Below, piece by piece: positions 11,215-23,110 of a stretch of DNA of 64,000 nucleotides (position 1 is the stretch's first letter; the number at the start of each line of letters is the position of its first letter). Position numbers and translations under genes: made by a program. Origin of the DNA: Metellina segmentata (taxonomy: Eukaryota; Arthropoda; Arachnida; Araneae; Tetragnathidae); assembly GCA_947359465.1 (NCBI GenBank), contig OX375878.1, positions 91,424,377 to 91,488,376 on the forward strand, in the 5' to 3' direction. Below the pieces are notes generated by a model. It ran no database searches. It was not told the origin of the DNA and saw only the letters and a program-made list of their open reading frames with translations.

Positions 11215-14200
11215 TTCTAAATATTGATGCGAATAAGTTCATTTATCCCCTTGAATAATCCTCAGTTTTCAAAACATAGAGCAAACAATCTGATCTTTTT
11301 GGTTACCTAACACATTTAATGGCAAAACTTTGGATAATAGTAATATTTCCACTTGGAATGCTTGAATATACATTACAAATAGTTGCATTTTTATAGTTTA
11401 ACAGTAGAGAAAATTCAAAGATGGCATTTGACAGGAACTATGCCTACTATAAATTTCAATGCATAAAATTTACATAAGGTGAGATGTTCACATTAAATTT
11501 AGCACAAACTTCATAGTTTTTCAAAGGGATCCCCTCCATTTTGATACACAATTTTGAATCTACAACTAAATTTAATTTTAGATACCAAATTTCATATCAT
11601 GCCATTTGGAATTTTTGAGTACATATTGGAGCTTGTAATGTTAAATCAGTTTCTTAAACTTTTATGCATAACTTCCTAAATAATATTTTTATAGCACTGA
11701 TGTTTTATACTATGTTACTGTTCACAAAAACCCAAACAAAATTCACCTAATATATTATTTTAAAAATAGTTTGTAGTATGCAATAACTAATATTTGAATT
11801 TTAAAAAATTAAACTAATGTTGAAAAAATTATGAATTGGAACTTTATTATATTTTGATGGGAATCGATTTAGAAAGACTTCTAGTACGGCCACAGAAAAT
11901 TTCAGCTCATTTTGATAGTTAGTTTTTGAGCTACATTAAATTTTCCTCCTTATTGCGATTTTAGGAGACAATCAAAAGCTTTTTAAGTCAGACAAACTTA
12001 GAATAATAATTCTTAGAGTGTTTGCACATGTATAGTAAATTTAATAATGTAATTCTCAAATTGTTTGCACGTGCATAGTAAATATAATAATTCCCGGATC
12101 ACTGAAAAATATGATTGAAATAGTGTTCAAATATGAAATTCGAGTAACTATAACTACAATTAATCTTGATAGAGAAATTATCAAAATTTCTTTGTCCAGA
12201 CGATCCCTGAAATTGAGGCAAACTTTAGGATTGAATATCTGGGGTATAAAGGACGTAATGTTATGAAATTTCATATTTGGACTAATTTAACAATGCAGAA
12301 TATGATTAAGGCATCATAACACGGTGTTTCCATCAGAAATTTCGTTATTTGTGCAGAATGAGACATGTTGCAATTTTTTTAATTTGCTTTTGTAGAGGAC
12401 ATTATTTCCTATTGAATGATACCTTTGAATTTGCTCTGGTAAGAATAGTGCTCAAAATAATAGAGGTGCTTCAGGTTTTTTAGTGAATTAGGAGTACATG
12501 TATATGTATTTTCCAGAGCCATATACCTGAAAATATGCTGAATGTACGCATCACATAGGGAAAACAAGGTAGTTAATTTTTTAAATGGCCAATAATGAAA
12601 AAGGTGATTGAAGGTACTAATATACTAGAAGAGGTTATATACACTATCGTTTAAAATAATTGCAATGATCATTGTTTTTAAACTTACTAACAAAGTAACA
12701 TATAAACAAATAGTGTAAAGCAATACAATTTGTACATAAAAAGTGTGAAAAAAAATTGCAACTATGAATTTATCTTCTAAAATAAATACAATATATGTTA
12801 TATTTTACCAAAGAAATAAAAATCAATCAATTCCTACCTGGAAGTATTTCACTGAAATCAGTGATGTAATCTCCAGTCCATTCACGAGCCTGATTCAGAG
12901 CTATTTCAAGTTCATGTGGAGTTACTATTGATTGATAAAAGTCCCGACTTTCAATCAGTGAACATTCCACGCAAGCCACATTCACAAAAACTTCTATTTC
13001 AGCGAAGTTGGCCAATTTTGCACTGTTCAGCTTGCCAACTACCAGAGTGTAAGACTTTTTACCTGCATGCTTTATCAGTTCTTTTAAGTGCTTTATGATA
13101 GCTAAGTAATTAGCAACTCCCAAAGTTCCAACCAGAATGCCTATAATTTTTGCATCTTTTGCTTTTTCTATATAGTAATAGCGTCTTTTAAGGTGCTTAT
13201 TTACATCTAAAGTTTCAGCACGGGCAAGTTTCTTAGATGGATTGTAGGTGTAGAACGGGCATTTCTTTAATGACATCATAAGATTTGTGAGGGTAACACT
13301 TCTTGAGCCAATGTAGAATACACTATAATTGTCCAATTTCTGATATTCAGGAACATGTATTTTTCTATGGCATTTTGAGATTGAAACCAAATTTGTATGA
13401 GTTTCGGAACAAGTGGCATTACTTTCTTCTCCAGGAATTTCTAGTTGAGAAATGATTAAATTTTTGTATTCTTTTAATCCTTCAGATAAGTTACCTATGT
13501 AAAAGGAATTAAAAATTGACCAATGTAAGAACATTAACTGAAATGAATAAAATAATGTAATAAACAAGCAAATAAATTAAACTTGTGTATGAACTCTTGG
13601 AAGGCAATTAATACTAAAGATTGCAATTTCACAGAGATTTTGTGAAATTAGAAAAGTATTTATTTCCAACATAATTTGTAAACTAATATTAATAAGTTTT
13701 TGCCCAGGAATTGTAACTAGTTATAGGAAGCATTTATCATTAATTTTCTGTTTTCTAATTTGAAATTTTTTTTTTTTTTTTTAATATTTATTTATGTTTC
13801 AATTTAGTTTATAAAAACATTATACCAAGTAGCTTTTCTAAAACTTCAAAAATCAAACCAATTGTTAGTTTTGATCTGTCATAGTTACAATCATTCGGAA
13901 ACCCAAATCCAACATAAAAATCTAAGTAAGGTTCACAGGCTCCCAGATAATCTCATACAAAATCAAATGTATTAAGCATGGCACAAAAACCAAGTTTTAA
14001 CAAAACATGAAATTTAGAAAAGATTTTATTCACTTTTTTTTCTACATGAGAACTAATAAGATGGGGACCTATTGATTAAAGTGGATTCTGAACCACTATG
14101 AACATTCATGCTCACACTGAGATTTGAAACCTGAACCTGTTGAACAGAGAGCTAGAATGCAAACCACTCCGCTACCAAGTTATATAATAAGTTCGTTTTT

Positions 14201-17051
14201 TTTTTAAAGGTGCTGTTTAGATTTTAATTATTTGTTAATTTAATATTTAGATTTTCTCATGTATGAACCTTATAAGTATACTTTTTGTTTTTAATTAGAT
14301 TTTATAAGAAATTAGTTACCTTACAATATCTACAGTAGTGCTCAATTTTCCCCTTTCCAGTACCCTAGATTATTTCACATTACATCTATTTCAAAATTTT
14401 TTTAATTGTCTCACTTGATACTTATGACTGAATTTAGTTTTCAAAGCATAATTCTTACCTATTGAAAAGGCATACATAACTTCATAAATAATGATTACAT
14501 GGCTTTGTTGGTCAGGGAACAGTTTTATAAATGAATCAGCTGCATCTTGAGGATCTATCACTTGTTTACCAAAGATGAATAAAACTGGCAACCGACGAGT
14601 TGGACTTAGACATGCATGACCAAAATGTATTATAGCATCAGCTGATACATGCTCAGCAGCAATTTCATCCACACAACAACTAAGAACCAGATATGAAAAA
14701 AACTTATATGTACAAGCATATATTTGGAATTACAAAACATTTTCATGATGAGTCATTTTCAAGTCCTTGAAAGGAGTCCTTATTTTATACATAAAAATTT
14801 ATTAATAACAAATAAACTTTCTAGATAAATTTATAATAAACATAATTTCAATTACTGTACATTATATAGCAGCTTCTAGGGAAAACAATCCAGTACATCT
14901 GATTGTGAGATAAGTAAATTTAATGGTTTGTTTTTCTTCAAGATTGTTTAATGAATCAGTAATTTTTGTATTTCAAGGTAGAATGATAGAAACCAAACTT
15001 ATGAAACCCCTTCCATTACCACTTATTTTGTTAACTTTTCAAATGATTTGAATGGGAATAAAAATCATAATGTATAATCATAACTTTAACAGTTAAAAGG
15101 TTTATCATTCCTTTGCTGTTACTACAGTTAAGTTAGTAACAGCAAAAGTACAGGGGTTGGACAAAAATATGGAAACACCACGTGAAAGGCATGCTTGAAA
15201 AGAGACGTTTATTCTAGTGAAATGTGTAAGTGGTACTGGTGTTTCGCCTACTGACGCCACCTATATAATGTCATAAATACGCTGCACGGGTCAGTCGTTG
15301 TTGAGGCACTGTTCTGTGAAGTTGTAATTGCATCATGTCAGAACTAACAGACTTCGAACGTGGGCAAATTGTTGGAGGTCATCTGGTGGGTGCTTCCGTA
15401 AACAAGGTAGCCTAAGGGTTTAGTGTTTCAAGTGGTACTGAATCTTTAACTTTTTCGGCATATTTGAAAAACGCAGCCCAAATCATTTTTATTAGTACAT
15501 AAAAAACTTACCCTGGAAGAATTTCCTTTGTTGGGAAAAAAAATTATATACATGTTACTGTTGACTACTCTATTATCTCTACTATTATAAAAGAAAGTGT
15601 TAATCTGTTTGCCCTGGTAACTTTTAATTTTGAGAGACAACAAGAATTTTGCTATCCACACATAAATACGAAACATTGTTCTCAAGTAACAGTTCATGCA
15701 AACTACAATTGTATATGCAATGTTTTAGTATTACAGAAGTTAAATTTCTGCATTGCTGAAGATTTCAGAATTATAAAGATATTTATGAACAAGTAATAGC
15801 TTAATCAATACTTTAACGCACAAGCATGTTTCAATTGTATGAAATACTAGTAAAGAGTGCAAAATTAGTTTTAGAGCTTAATAAATTTTAAGAATACACA
15901 CAGTTTAACTGAATTGAAAGAGTTTTCAAATGAGCACATACCTCCCAAATGATGTATCACCAAGCACAAAGAGTTGCCTATCTGTAATATTGTCCAGTTT
16001 CAGTGCAACAGCAGTAGAATCACCTAATAAACTATCAGGGAATTGTAGAGCTACCTATGAAACAATTCTTAGTTAGCAAATTCATATATTAGTAAACACT
16101 TTTCAAATCAAAGCAATTACATTAGTTTTTACATTGAATACAATCAAGAATATGGAAACAAAGAAATTACTGAAGTGCATAACAGAGAAACCAGTTTAAA
16201 GCCATTCAATCTGTCTCCAAAGTTAATAACTTTTTCTTTTTTTAATTAAAACGTTTAACAGGGTTCTTATGTTACCTGGAATTATAAAGAACTAGCCACT
16301 GCGTGGCTAGCCCGGCATTGCACGTGCCCGTGATGTAAGGTATTAATCTGGTGTAAAATTTTCCGCAGATTTCAAATCCGTTGAAATGTGTACTCTATCT
16401 TTAACGGTCTAGGAAATAGAAAGAAGAACTGACTTCAGTTAAAAAATTTATCGTCTGGCTGGAAATTTATTCGTCCTCGCAAAATCAAAGCGGAAATGAA
16501 AAAAATTATTTCCTCAGCATTCTGCGGATGAAAAAAACTTTTCATGCTTCCAAACATTGACTGCAAGGTCACACGGGTAGAAAAAGTTCTCCGCATTTGA
16601 AAAAGCAATGGAGAATAAAAATATTAAATTCATTTAAAAATCTTCTAGAATGAATTTCAAAATTTGCCGCGACCCAAAAATTGCAAGTAATTTGGACTAC
16701 CTGTGTGCCAAATCTCATTGCTGTAAGTGCCATAGAATTGTCAGGATTTTGCGGCCCCAAACAGACAAACACTTATTTTTATAATAGTAGGGATAATGGA
16801 AAAACCTACGAAATATCTAGACTATAGCGCGAGAAAAGTAAAAATAATTTAAAATCAAAATATACAAAATTCTTTTCTAAAATGTAACAATGTCTTACCC
16901 TAGAAAAACCGTTTCTGTTGATCCACTCTGCACATCTTCCAATTTCAAACATTTCTTCAATCGAAAATGACTCATCCCTTTTTTCATAAGATGGGTTTTC
17001 GATTGTTCGATTAATTGTTTCCGAATCATCAGAACTGAAGGCAACAGACAT
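8528..17051 (-). CDS. DPH2: 2-(3-amino-3-carboxypropyl)histidine synthase subunit 2
   Basis: Six coding exons on the minus strand: 16899-17051, 15942-16054, 14459-14679, 12838-13494, 10552-10731 and 8528-8661. All junctions are GT/AG with matching phase, giving 485 aa; the human protein is 489 aa. With DPH1 it carries out the first step of diphthamide synthesis, transferring an aminocarboxypropyl group from S-adenosylmethionine to a histidine of elongation factor 2, in the cytosol. Landmarks: [11 protein letters not shown] (exon 2), GDTSFGSCCVDE with Cys90/91 and HFGHACLSP (exon 3), [15 protein letters not shown] and ACVEC with Cys327/330 (exon 4), SDVSLVTG (exon 5), and [14 protein letters not shown] (exon 6). 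The start at 17051 begins the N-terminus [14 protein letters not shown] splice-acceptor-like TTTCTGCAG ends two bases before it, so a non-coding first exon probably lies upstream. Introns hold a Tc1 fragment, a Helitron-like repeat and a (TA)n run. Confidence 0.95.
11175..11213. repeat. (AT)n microsatellite
   Basis: Uninterrupted AT dinucleotide run in DPH2 intron 4. Confidence 0.95.
14111..14180 (-). repeat. tRNA-like SINE head fragment
   Basis: On the minus strand, GGTAGCGGAGTGG resembles box A of serine or leucine tRNAs, and GGTTTCAAATCTC, about 45 bases later, resembles box B. There is no usable acceptor stem, so it is more likely an old SINE remnant than a tRNA gene. It lies in DPH2 intron 3. 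Confidence 0.4.
15151..15440 (+). mobile_element. Tc1/mariner transposon, 5' fragment with broken transposase
   Basis: It starts with a Tc1-type terminal sequence, CAGGGGTTGGACAAAAATAT, directly after a TA dinucleotide, the Tc1/mariner target. At 15335 a reading frame begins [19 protein letters not shown], typical of the N-terminal paired-like DNA-binding region of Tc1 transposases. It meets a stop after about 26 codons and the homology ends near 15440. No DDE domain or second terminal repeat remains. It lies antisense in DPH2 intron 2. Confidence 0.85.
15577..15700 (+). repeat. Helitron-like 5'-end fragment
   Basis: TCTACTATTATAAAAGAAAGTG matches the start of the elements at 37191 (plus) and 16792 (minus). 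Only the beginning is recognisable. DPH2 intron 2. Confidence 0.4.
16291..16792 (-). mobile_element. Non-autonomous Helitron-like element
   Basis: On the minus strand it starts CTACTATTATAAAAAT and ends in a hairpin, CTAGCCAC, GCA, GTGGCTAG, followed by T. The same two ends recur at 37191 and 58297-59585. TC-like starts, CTAG-like ends and a 3' hairpin without terminal inverted repeats suggest a Helitron, but no Rep/helicase coding sequence is present, so the class is an inference. It lies in DPH2 intron 1. Confidence 0.55.
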
Positions 17052-18737
17052 TCCTGCAGAAATTAATAAATTTATTAGAAACATTTGTTTCAAAGCAAAT
17101 GATAAATACAAGACATTAATTAAAAAAGAAATATAAATTCACAAAATGAAAATGACTGTTGTTTTACAACTCTTTATTCGAAGCATAATTTTCATTTAAT
17201 ATATTACTAAATTTAATATATGTGCTAAAAAATGAGTGTTGGAAATTTTAATAGAGACAGTGGACATAACATGTAGGCAAACAGCGTTTGCTATACATGT
17301 TACGTTGGTTGGTGCTTAAAATACTTCATGGTGAAATGACTCACCATCGCCATCAATGCCTTAAATAGTACTAAGAAAAAATTAGCTATTGTTCTCAACA
17401 TTGTTCAATCAGTCAGGGCATTATTTTTTTAATTGTTGAGATATGTCTGAAATATATTGTTCCTCCAACTCATAATCACTGCAATCATCTATGGCACTGA
17501 ATGATAAACTTGGATAGAAAATCCCTGGTAAAGACACCAATTATGGTTATACATGACTTACCTATAATCTGCCCCCTAATTTAACATATGTTCCCATTTA
17601 AAACCATGCAACTCAAATGCCTACTAATTTTTTTGCACAGATTTTGCAAAATCCGCCTATCATTTTGTATGGCATCAATAAAACACATATTGCATACATG
17701 ACACAGCTGAGTCAATGAGACTGGAAAGTGCTTTACCACCTATCACATTCTAATAACTCAAGTTCAACTCGTCCCTAAATGAAAAAAACATCTGGTTGCA
17801 TTCTATTCAACACTATTCCAAACATTCTTAATGCAAAAAGATCAAATCACATTCCAAGACTTCTACATTGCAGACATTTGGGTGTCCCACAATTTTGATG
17901 TGACTGTCAGATTTAAAAATTTTAAATACGAAAAAGTTTGCATCAATAGCAACTACACAGCTTTCCATTAAAATTTCAATACTTGTACATAAAAACAAAC
18001 TTAAGTACTGCAATAAAATTATATTTTATTTTTCAACTTTAAGATTTAGCACTAAAGTCAATTAATAAATACCATAGTGTATTGTAGGTTTTCAGTACAT
18101 TGCAGATAATGTTACAACCCTTTTAATGGTCATGTTCCTCATTTATTTAATTTTCTAACTATGCAAACCAATATCTGAAATTCACTAGACTGAAGCAGCA
18201 GATAAGCTGCATGACTACTTTGAAATTGCATACTTAGGTTGAAATATGAACAGTAAACACTAGAAGTACAAATTGCATTCCAGTGCTCTGTATATAATAT
18301 ATATCAGTGTTTTTTTTTCTTCTGATGATTACTGACAGCCAATCTAGCAGGAGTAATATTGGTTCAAGACTATCTATCCCCTCAATCAAAACAATAGGTT
18401 AAACATTGATAGTGGATGGCACAAGAAAAGTTAAACTGCTTGATTAAAAAGGGGAAAATTAATATTATATATGTGGCATGTATAGTACCTAATCTTTACA
18501 AAGCTGTGAAAGACTTTATTAGATACTTCTGACCAAATTATCTGAAAGGGGCATATCAAATTTACCTAGAAGACTTAAACAAGCCCTTCTTTGATTATCA
18601 CCATATTGCCTTATTTACTTTTCAGTTTCCGTATAGGTATAAAAAAGATACATAAATCATCAAGCAAAATACAGTACATCTTTTAAATATATTGAATATA
18701 ATTCAACATTCCTGGTTCAAACTAATAAAAAAAAAAA
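17052..18737. other. Spacer upstream of DPH2 coding start
   Basis: No coding region recognised. It probably contains the first, non-coding exon or 5' UTR intron of DPH2 (acceptor-like TTTCTGCAG at 17054-17062 on the minus strand). The rest is AT-rich unique-looking sequence. Confidence 0.4.
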
Positions 18738-20096
18738 TCAAGCAATATATATATATAATTTCAGACCTTTTATACAAGCCAGATCACGCAACTTTGTAAG
18801 TGTAACAATATCAGAAGATGAGCATTCATCTTGATGCCTGGTCCAGTCCAGAATAGTATCAATTGCATGCAACAGCTCAGTGCTGACAGGCTTTGATAGG
18901 TCACAGGGATTAGATATCGTTTTGTCCAACTCGTAACTTTCATCTGATTCTTTTAGAATAACATCACAATGAGGAAAAGACTCACAACCTTGATAGGAGT
19001 TAGTATTATCATATTCAGGTGATGAATTCATCTTGCCATCATCATAATAAATATCAGGATATAAGTCATCAGAGTTTGCATAACAAAAGTTAGATGAACC
19101 TTCACTGACTTTAAAGAGTAGGCCATGACGAGACTTAAAATTTTGTAACCAACCACTGCTAGCTTTAAAATCTGATGGTCCCCCAGAGAGTTGATTGATC
19201 TCTAAAGCCTTATCACAAATTTGTGGTCCTGATATGGAATGCCCATTGTCTAGCATTTCTACATACCATTTATAAACTGAATGATCCAGGTCTTTATTGT
19301 AGGCACATTTCATAGTTTTTCTTCGTTGCATGTGATCTGGACTCACAAATTCTGAAACATAATCCAAGATGGCATCTTGGCTTGTTTTAATGTCTTTCAC
19401 AGTGGACTTTCCAACATTGTACTCTCGAGCTAAAACAGATGCCACCTCCCCATTATCTAGTCTGTTTATTATATCAAGCTTTTGCTGCAAGCTTAGGACA
19501 ACATGTTTTCTTTTCATGCGTGGCATCACTGGAGTCGACTGATCTTCAAGTGTAATAAGCTGAGTTAATGTACTTTCCGATTCTTGTGGGGATAATTTTA
19601 CAGTTTCCTGCACAGATGGATTTGGTACTTCCAATTGCATATTAGATGTGTTCCCATTAATTGGAAAATCAAGGCCATGGCGAAATTTAAAATTATTCAA
19701 CCATCCACAGCTTGCTTTAAAATCTGGAGAACCACCTAAAGCAATGTTAAGTTCTAAAGCTTTGTCACAGATTACTGGCCCAGGTATTGGTTGGCCTCTT
19801 TTCTTCATTGTTAAATACCAAGAATAAACTGCTTTATCAAGTTCTTTGTTATAGGCACATTTCATTGTTTTCCGTTTGTGTACGATAGCAGAATTTTCTA
19901 AGGAAGATACAAAACTTAACAGTGTATTTTTACTCGTTTTGATGTCCATAACACTCGATTTCCCAACATTGTACTCTTGAGCTAATATAGCTGCTTTTTC
20001 ACCTTGATCGAGCCTGTTGATTATGTCTAGCTTCTCTTTTAAACTCAAGACAACCCGTTTTCTTTTCACTCCTTTGCCAATTTCTCCTGATGCCAT
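18738..20096 (-). CDS. Protein with two tandem CENP-B/pogo-type DNA-binding modules
   Basis: Uninterrupted ORF of 452 aa from the ATG at 20096; eight more in-frame codons upstream begin with TTG, not ATG. Two repeats of about 130 aa each hold a Psq-like helix-turn-helix (about residues 12-57 and 193-240: KRKRVVLSLKEKLDI with EYNVGKSSV, and KRKHVVLSLQQKLDI with EYNVGKSTV) followed by a CENP-B-type helix-turn-helix (about 72-140 and 255-320: KTMKCAYNKELD ... DFKASCGWLNNFKFRHG, and its close copy). This module is the N-terminal half of Tigger/pogo transposases, jerky proteins and CENP-B. The DDE catalytic domain is absent. The acidic C-terminal third is unlike the repeats; it includes LLHAIDTILDW. 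The last residues (LKLYIYIA) come from a TA-rich tract, so the natural end may be a splice (AAAAG/GTCTGA near 18766). Likely a domesticated nuclear DNA-binding protein; the targets are unknown. Confidence 0.8.
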   Translation of the reverse strand: MASGEIGKGVKRKRVVLSLKEKLDIINRLDQGEKAAILAQEYNVGKSSVMDIKTSKNTLLSFVSSLENSAIVHKRKTMKCAYNKELDKAVYSWYLTMKKRGQPIPGPVICDKALELNIALGGSPDFKASCGWLNNFKFRHGLDFPINGNTSNMQLEVPNPSVQETVKLSPQESESTLTQLITLEDQSTPVMPRMKRKHVVLSLQQKLDIINRLDNGEVASVLAREYNVGKSTVKDIKTSQDAILDYVSEFVSPDHMQRRKTMKCAYNKDLDHSVYKWYVEMLDNGHSISGPQICDKALEINQLSGGPSDFKASSGWLQNFKSRHGLLFKVSEGSSNFCYANSDDLYPDIYYDDGKMNSSPEYDNTNSYQGCESFPHCDVILKESDESYELDKTISNPCDLSKPVSTELLHAIDTILDWTRHQDECSSSDIVTLTKLRDLACIKGLKLYIYIA

Positions 20097-20659
20097 TTGA
20101 AATAATGGCCGAGTTTTCAAATGCTATAAAATTTCATTTATCGACGTATAAGTATTTTATCGCACGCAGTTGGATCACAGCTTCAATCAATAATTTTTTT
20201 ACAAATCCAAATTCATGAAAGATGGTAAGATAAACCTGAAAACATGTTAGGTATCTATTGCAATGAAATTTAAATCTAGCGAGAGAGAACGGCAAAGGAA
20301 ATAGATGAAAACCTCCGTGGAATGCATCATCAAAATTAATGTGATATGAAATAATGTTCTATATTTACTTTTGCTGTCTCAAAAGAAAATTTCGAAAGGA
20401 TAAGTGAACTAAGTTGAATCTTCAATGAAATATTATACAAACTTAAGAGTATAGTAAAACTAATTCCCTTAAGCTGCAGCCCAGCTACTGTGTAAACTGT
20501 AAATAAACAGGAAACAAGAACAGATAAGCAAAATATTTAGTTGTATATTGCTGCTTTTCAAAATTACTATTAAGGATTTTATGGCTTAAGGCTTAGTCAT
20601 AAAATACTTAGGTAGGTAGGTATTTAATTAAAATCGCCCTGTAGAAACGAAACACATGC

Positions 20660-21580
20660 TTTTGGTGGCGGTCCGGGATCAATCCCGAAGGAAAAAATCT
20701 GAGGACTGCACCACGCAATTTTGAACCATGATCAGATGATAAAACATATAGGTATTGGTACTTTTAATTAACGACGTACTTGAGCAACACACCGGGCTAT
20801 TGACGACGATAAACACATAGGTAATTGGTAATTTTTTAACTAACGTCATACTAGAGCAACACAACAGGCTATTAACGACGGTTCGGGATCAATCCCCAAA
20901 GGGAAAGTTTCGAAGACAACACCACGTAATATTGAACCACAGTCAGATGACGAAGCAACACCTGACCTATAAAACACATAGCAGGCCAGTTATGTTGGTG
21001 TTGAAGTTTGGAGAGTGGGGTGCCAGCTCATCGTCATCTGACCGTGGTTCAAAATTGCGAGATGTTGTCCTCGGATCTTGTCTTTCCCTTAAGGGATTGA
21101 TCCCGGACCGTCGACAATAGCCCGTTGTGTTGCTCCAGTACGACGTTAACTAAAAATTACCATTACTATAGCAGACCAAAGGATTGGAAGTTAGGATTTT
21201 ATATTGCAAGTTCCAGGATTGGACGTCCAATCACAATACCCGTTGTGTTGCTCCAATTTGACGTTAGTTAAAAAAATAACAATATCATACCAAAATTGGA
21301 CAAGTTTCCCTATAGGAAGCAAAAGTAATGGCTCAGTGGAAAGAAAGGTAATTAATTAAAACCGTACTGGGCCATAACATTGGGCTATTGGAGACAATCT
21401 GAAATCCTAAGGTAAAGATCCAAGGAGGGCGCTTTATAATTTTAAACCAATGTCAGATGACGATAGTACATTGGAAACCACTACAAAAATACGTGGTGTA
21501 ACATTGGATCGTTCATTTGGGGGATTGATACCAGACCGTCGTCAACAGTCCGTTGTGTTGCTCCAGTGCGACGCTAATTA
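20660..21580. repeat. Cluster of scrambled SINE fragments
   Basis: Minus-strand SINE 3' pieces lie at about 20662-20735, 20737-20815 and 20818-20968. A plus-strand piece follows at about 20995-21171, then a plus fragment at 21236-21285, a minus fragment at 21354-21468 and a plus fragment at 21515-21580. All are the body and tail; no tRNA head survives. The first minus/plus blocks face each other as an inverted pair. Confidence 0.75.
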
Positions 21581-22032
21581 ATTATCGCTTTTGCGGTCCG
21601 ATGTCTGTAGTTTCACCCATAATCGCTGGCAATATGCCAGTAGACAAAAGTTTGATTCTTCCCCGGGGAGTCTTTCTTGCGTTTCGCGCAACACTGTCAA
21701 TATGGCACTCTCGAGCCTCATAGTTCAATCAATCTATCTTGTATAATTTACCGTCTTGCTTTATGCATAAAGGAACATTCAATCAACCTGCTTTGTACAT
21801 GTGGTTTGGCAGTTTCACAAATTCATCCTTGAAACTTTTACAAATGTTATAAACACAGCTTTTCCAAAAATCTTTCATATAAATTATTCCAACTTGCCCT
21901 TAATTCGTATCCAAATATCAGAAATTTTTTAAAAATTGCATCAAGTGCAGGGTGTTTAAATAGACATTAAAACTCCATTCTTTGACACCCTTTATTTTTC
22001 TAAGTGTGAAAAGGTAGGTAGTTAGAAACCCC

Positions 22033-22235
22033 ATTGCACTGGACTGGAGCAACACAGAAGGCTATTGATAATATCTGGGAACAATGCAGAAGGAAAAGAT
22101 CCATGGACATCTCATCAGTTCAAATCACAGTCGATGACAAGGATACCTGAGCGTAGCTTCAAACTTCGACACCATGCCAATGTGAGAAAATACAATGTCA
22201 TGACAGATTTAATGTGCACCAACTCCTACATATAC
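22033..22235 (-). repeat. SINE body fragment, old
   Basis: Reverse complement of the SINE body from GAGCAACACAG to the GTGCACCAAC segment. It is strongly diverged. Confidence 0.55.
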
Positions 22236-22629
22236 AAGATGAAAATGAACTACCTCAGACTTTCACAAACACTAAAAGACAAATAGTAAACCAGTCAAAT
22301 GCTAGATGAAATGTTTCAACTGAGACACTTTCATTTCAAACTTGAAGAACTAGACATGCTTTTAGCCCATTACATAAAATGCATACTTACCAACTTGGAT
22401 ACCTGTGCATCACTAAAACTTTAGCACCGAACGCCCCTTGCCATAAAATGCAACTTAACTACATGAATTAATGTGTATTAGAAATATCTGTATATGTCAC
22501 AATAACTAGCATTATTTGTATTAAAAATGCATTAGTAAAAATTCACATTTTTATCAACTGCAGAAGCCTTACAAAGCAGTGGAGTTGTATACCACAAACT
22601 GAACATTTCTTTTTACAAAATTGTTTCAT

Positions 22630-23110
22630 TTAGTGTTTTATCCAGAAGAGGGGGTTGCAGAAAAATTCAATGAAGCTGTAGTAGCTTTTGTGGCCTTCTT
22701 TAATAATTCTGCACTGAATTTCTGCTCAGAACGAGGTTTTGGGTTTAGTGTCAACAACACCAACAAACTTTCCAGTCCACAAACTTATGTTAGAAATGAG
22801 AGAACGGTATTCAGTTCAGTTTTCTTTATGATGAGGTTGAAGATTCTCTCACACTCTGCATTGGAATTGGGGATAAGCAGAATAGAAGCAGAATTTGAGC
22901 CAATCTAGTGAACTTCATAAGTCCATCTCTCTTAGAAGTCTCTTATTTTACCTACTTCAACACACTGCTCCTCAATACGACCATGTCCTTCTATTATCAC
23001 ACTTAAATCTTCCAGCTGAAGACAACAAAACTCCATTTCTAACTCATCCATTGCTTCGTCTTTGCACTCATCAAGTCCAATAGAAAATTTTAGCGATGGT
23101 TGCAGAGAAT
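22630..23110 (-). pseudogene. hAT transposase C-terminal relic
   Basis: On the minus strand, starting near 22892, one frame reads LIPNSNAECERIFN, then KKTEYRSLISN. This is the signature of the hAT C-terminal dimerisation domain (the usual N-S/A-x-A/E-x-ER-x-F motif). Upstream on the same strand, at about 22955-23110, a frame containing GLDECKDEAMDELE fits the segment before that domain. A stop follows at about 22740, and the catalytic N-terminal parts and termini are not recognisable. It is a dead fragment. Confidence 0.7.

Noticed and set aside
16806..17111. Start of DPH2 at an upstream methionine (about residue -20)
   Set aside because: The upstream codons cross a strong splice acceptor, the first is not ATG, and the N-terminus at 17051 fits the family better.
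20097..20120. Eight extra codons at the start of the CENP-B-like protein
   Set aside because: The upstream frame opens with TTG; the first ATG is at 20096.
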